The notes under the pieces: model-generated | Told to the model about the DNA's origin: nothing | The model's input: the letters and a program-made list of their open reading frames with translations, nothing else | Database searches by the model: none | Translations under genes and position numbers: made by a program | NCBI GenBank assembly: GCA_902476875.1 | Contig: CABSFC010000140.1 | Span: 1-5,218, forward strand | DNA from: an uncultured Oscillibacter sp. | Lineage (GTDB): Bacteria; Bacillota; Clostridia; Oscillospirales; Oscillospiraceae | Length of the DNA stretch: 5,218 nt | Reading direction: 5' to 3' | Shown: in pieces, positions 4,241-5,218 of the stretch | Layout: the number at the start of each line of letters is the position of its first letter | How positions within the stretch are numbered: the stretch's first letter is position 1

Positions 4241-5218
4241 CGGCTTCACCCGCACCCAGGTCTCGCCCTCCAGGGCCCTGGCCACCAGGGCGTCCACGTC
4301 CAGGGCCGCCTCCGCTTTCCGCACGTCCTCCAGGTTGGGCCGGGTGGCGGGATGGCGGGGGGTGAAGACCGTGCAGCAGTCCTCGTAGGGCAGGATGGAG
4401 GTCTCATAGGTCCCGATCTCCCGGGCGATGCGGATGATCTCCACCTTGTCCATGCCGATGAGGGGCCGCAGGACGGGCATGGTGGTCACGTCCTCGGTGA
4501 CGCCCAAGGCCATCATGGTCTGGCTGGCCACCTGGCCCAGGGATTCGCCGGTGATCAGGGCCCTGGCCCCGGCCTTTTTCGCCACGGCCTCGGCAAGGCG
4601 CATCATGAACCGCCGCATGATCAGGGTGAAATACTCCTCCGGGCAGTTTTTCCGGATTTCCTCCTGAATTTCGGTAAAGGGCACGATGTGGACGAGCATC
4701 CGCCCGCAGTAGGCCGTCAGCAGGCGGGCCAGCTCCAGCACCTTGTCCTGGGCCTGCTGGGAGGTGTACGGCGGGGAGACGAAATGCACCATCTCCAGCT
4801 CCACGCCCCGGCGGGCCATCATCCAGGAGGACACCGGGCTGTCCAGCCCGCCGGACAGCAGGCTGACCGCGTGGCCACCCATGCCCACCGGCAGTCCGCC
4901 GGCGCCGGGGACGGAGGGGGCGTGGACGTAGGCATGCTTTTCCCGGATCTCCACATAGACGGTCAGGTCCGGGTCATGGACATCCACCGCCACGTCGGGG
5001 AACAGCTCCGCCAGCTCGCCGCCCACGGCCTGGCTGATCTGGATGGAGTTCATGGGGTACTGCTTGTCCGCCCGCTTGCTCTCCACTTTAAAACTTCTGG
5101 CACTGGCAAAGGCGTCCGCCAGATAGGTCCTGGCGGTCTCCACGATGGCCTCCACCGTCTTCTCGCAGGGCACCGCCCGGGCCACGGACACCACGCCGAA
5201 CACCTGCCGCGCGGCGGC
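4238..5218 (-). CDS. thiI: tRNA 4-thiouridine synthase ThiI (N-terminus outside the window)
   Basis: 326 residues are visible and the frame runs off the right edge, so roughly the first 60-70 residues of a ~390-residue protein are missing. A GTG at 5203 is in frame but lies within the conserved VFGVVSV segment and is not the start. ThiI adenylates U8 of tRNA and inserts sulfur to form 4-thiouridine; it also feeds sulfur to thiamine thiazole synthesis. Counting from 5203, residues ~15-95 form the THUMP RNA-binding region, followed by the family signature GAGGLPVGMGG (100-110). The ATP-pyrophosphatase PP-loop SGGLDS is at 117-122. Further landmarks are the YTS segment (146-148), ITGESLGQVASQT (217-229), RPLIGMDKVEI (246-256) and YEDCCTVFTPRHP (273-285). 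The protein ends soon after the catalytic domain, so it lacks the rhodanese domain of the E. coli enzyme. Such short forms occur in Bacillus and use a partner cysteine desulfurase, whose gene may lie just outside to the right. Confidence 0.96.
   Translation of the reverse strand, partial: AAARQVFGVVSVARAVPCEKTVEAIVETARTYLADAFASARSFKVESKRADKQYPMNSIQISQAVGGELAELFPDVAVDVHDPDLTVYVEIREKHAYVHAPSVPGAGGLPVGMGGHAVSLLSGGLDSPVSSWMMARRGVELEMVHFVSPPYTSQQAQDKVLELARLLTAYCGRMLVHIVPFTEIQEEIRKNCPEEYFTLIMRRFMMRLAEAVAKKAGARALITGESLGQVASQTMMALGVTEDVTTMPVLRPLIGMDKVEIIRIAREIGTYETSILPYEDCCTVFTPRHPATRPNLEDVRKAEAALDVDALVARALEGETWVRVKP

Overview
The window is GC-rich chromosomal DNA with Firmicutes gene content. It carries an ECF sigma factor with a partner that looks like a DUF4179 membrane protein, a ThiI without a rhodanese domain, a two-domain CinA, and strong AGGAGG-type ribosome binding sites. 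The closest fit I can infer is a high-GC gut clostridium of the Oscillospiraceae type (relatives of Flavonifractor or Oscillibacter). No marker in the window fixes the genus.

Left third (1-1616, plus strand): a hairpin that probably ends an upstream transcript is followed by a two-gene unit. The first gene is a 155-residue ECF sigma factor. The second is a 347-residue single-pass membrane protein, presumably its regulator. They share an ATGA overlap. The unit ends at a strong hairpin that has U-runs on both strands, so it also serves the convergent gene on its right.

Middle (1618-2597): a 227-residue PHP-family metallohydrolase lies on the minus strand. Upstream of it are a possible promoter and a LacI/CcpA-type operator. 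The rest of the 296-base gap up to cinA is packed with five inverted repeats, including two exact 34-bp copies of one hairpin 185 bp apart. This gap is the most unusual part of the window.

Right half (2598-5218, minus strand): an apparent operon reads thiI (5' end outside the window), then a 104-residue protein of unknown function, then cinA. The unknown gene's Shine-Dalgarno overlaps the thiI stop codon, which suggests coupled translation. ThiI makes 4-thiouridine in tRNA and supplies sulfur for thiamine. CinA is associated with recycling of nicotinamide mononucleotide. The two are not known to work together, so the operon is probably a housekeeping grouping.

I saw no CRISPR array, tRNA, rRNA, insertion sequence or defence system. 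I do not think the window contains a clearly new multi-gene system. The points worth a second look are the hairpin cluster, the operator in front of the PHP gene, and the small unknown gene.
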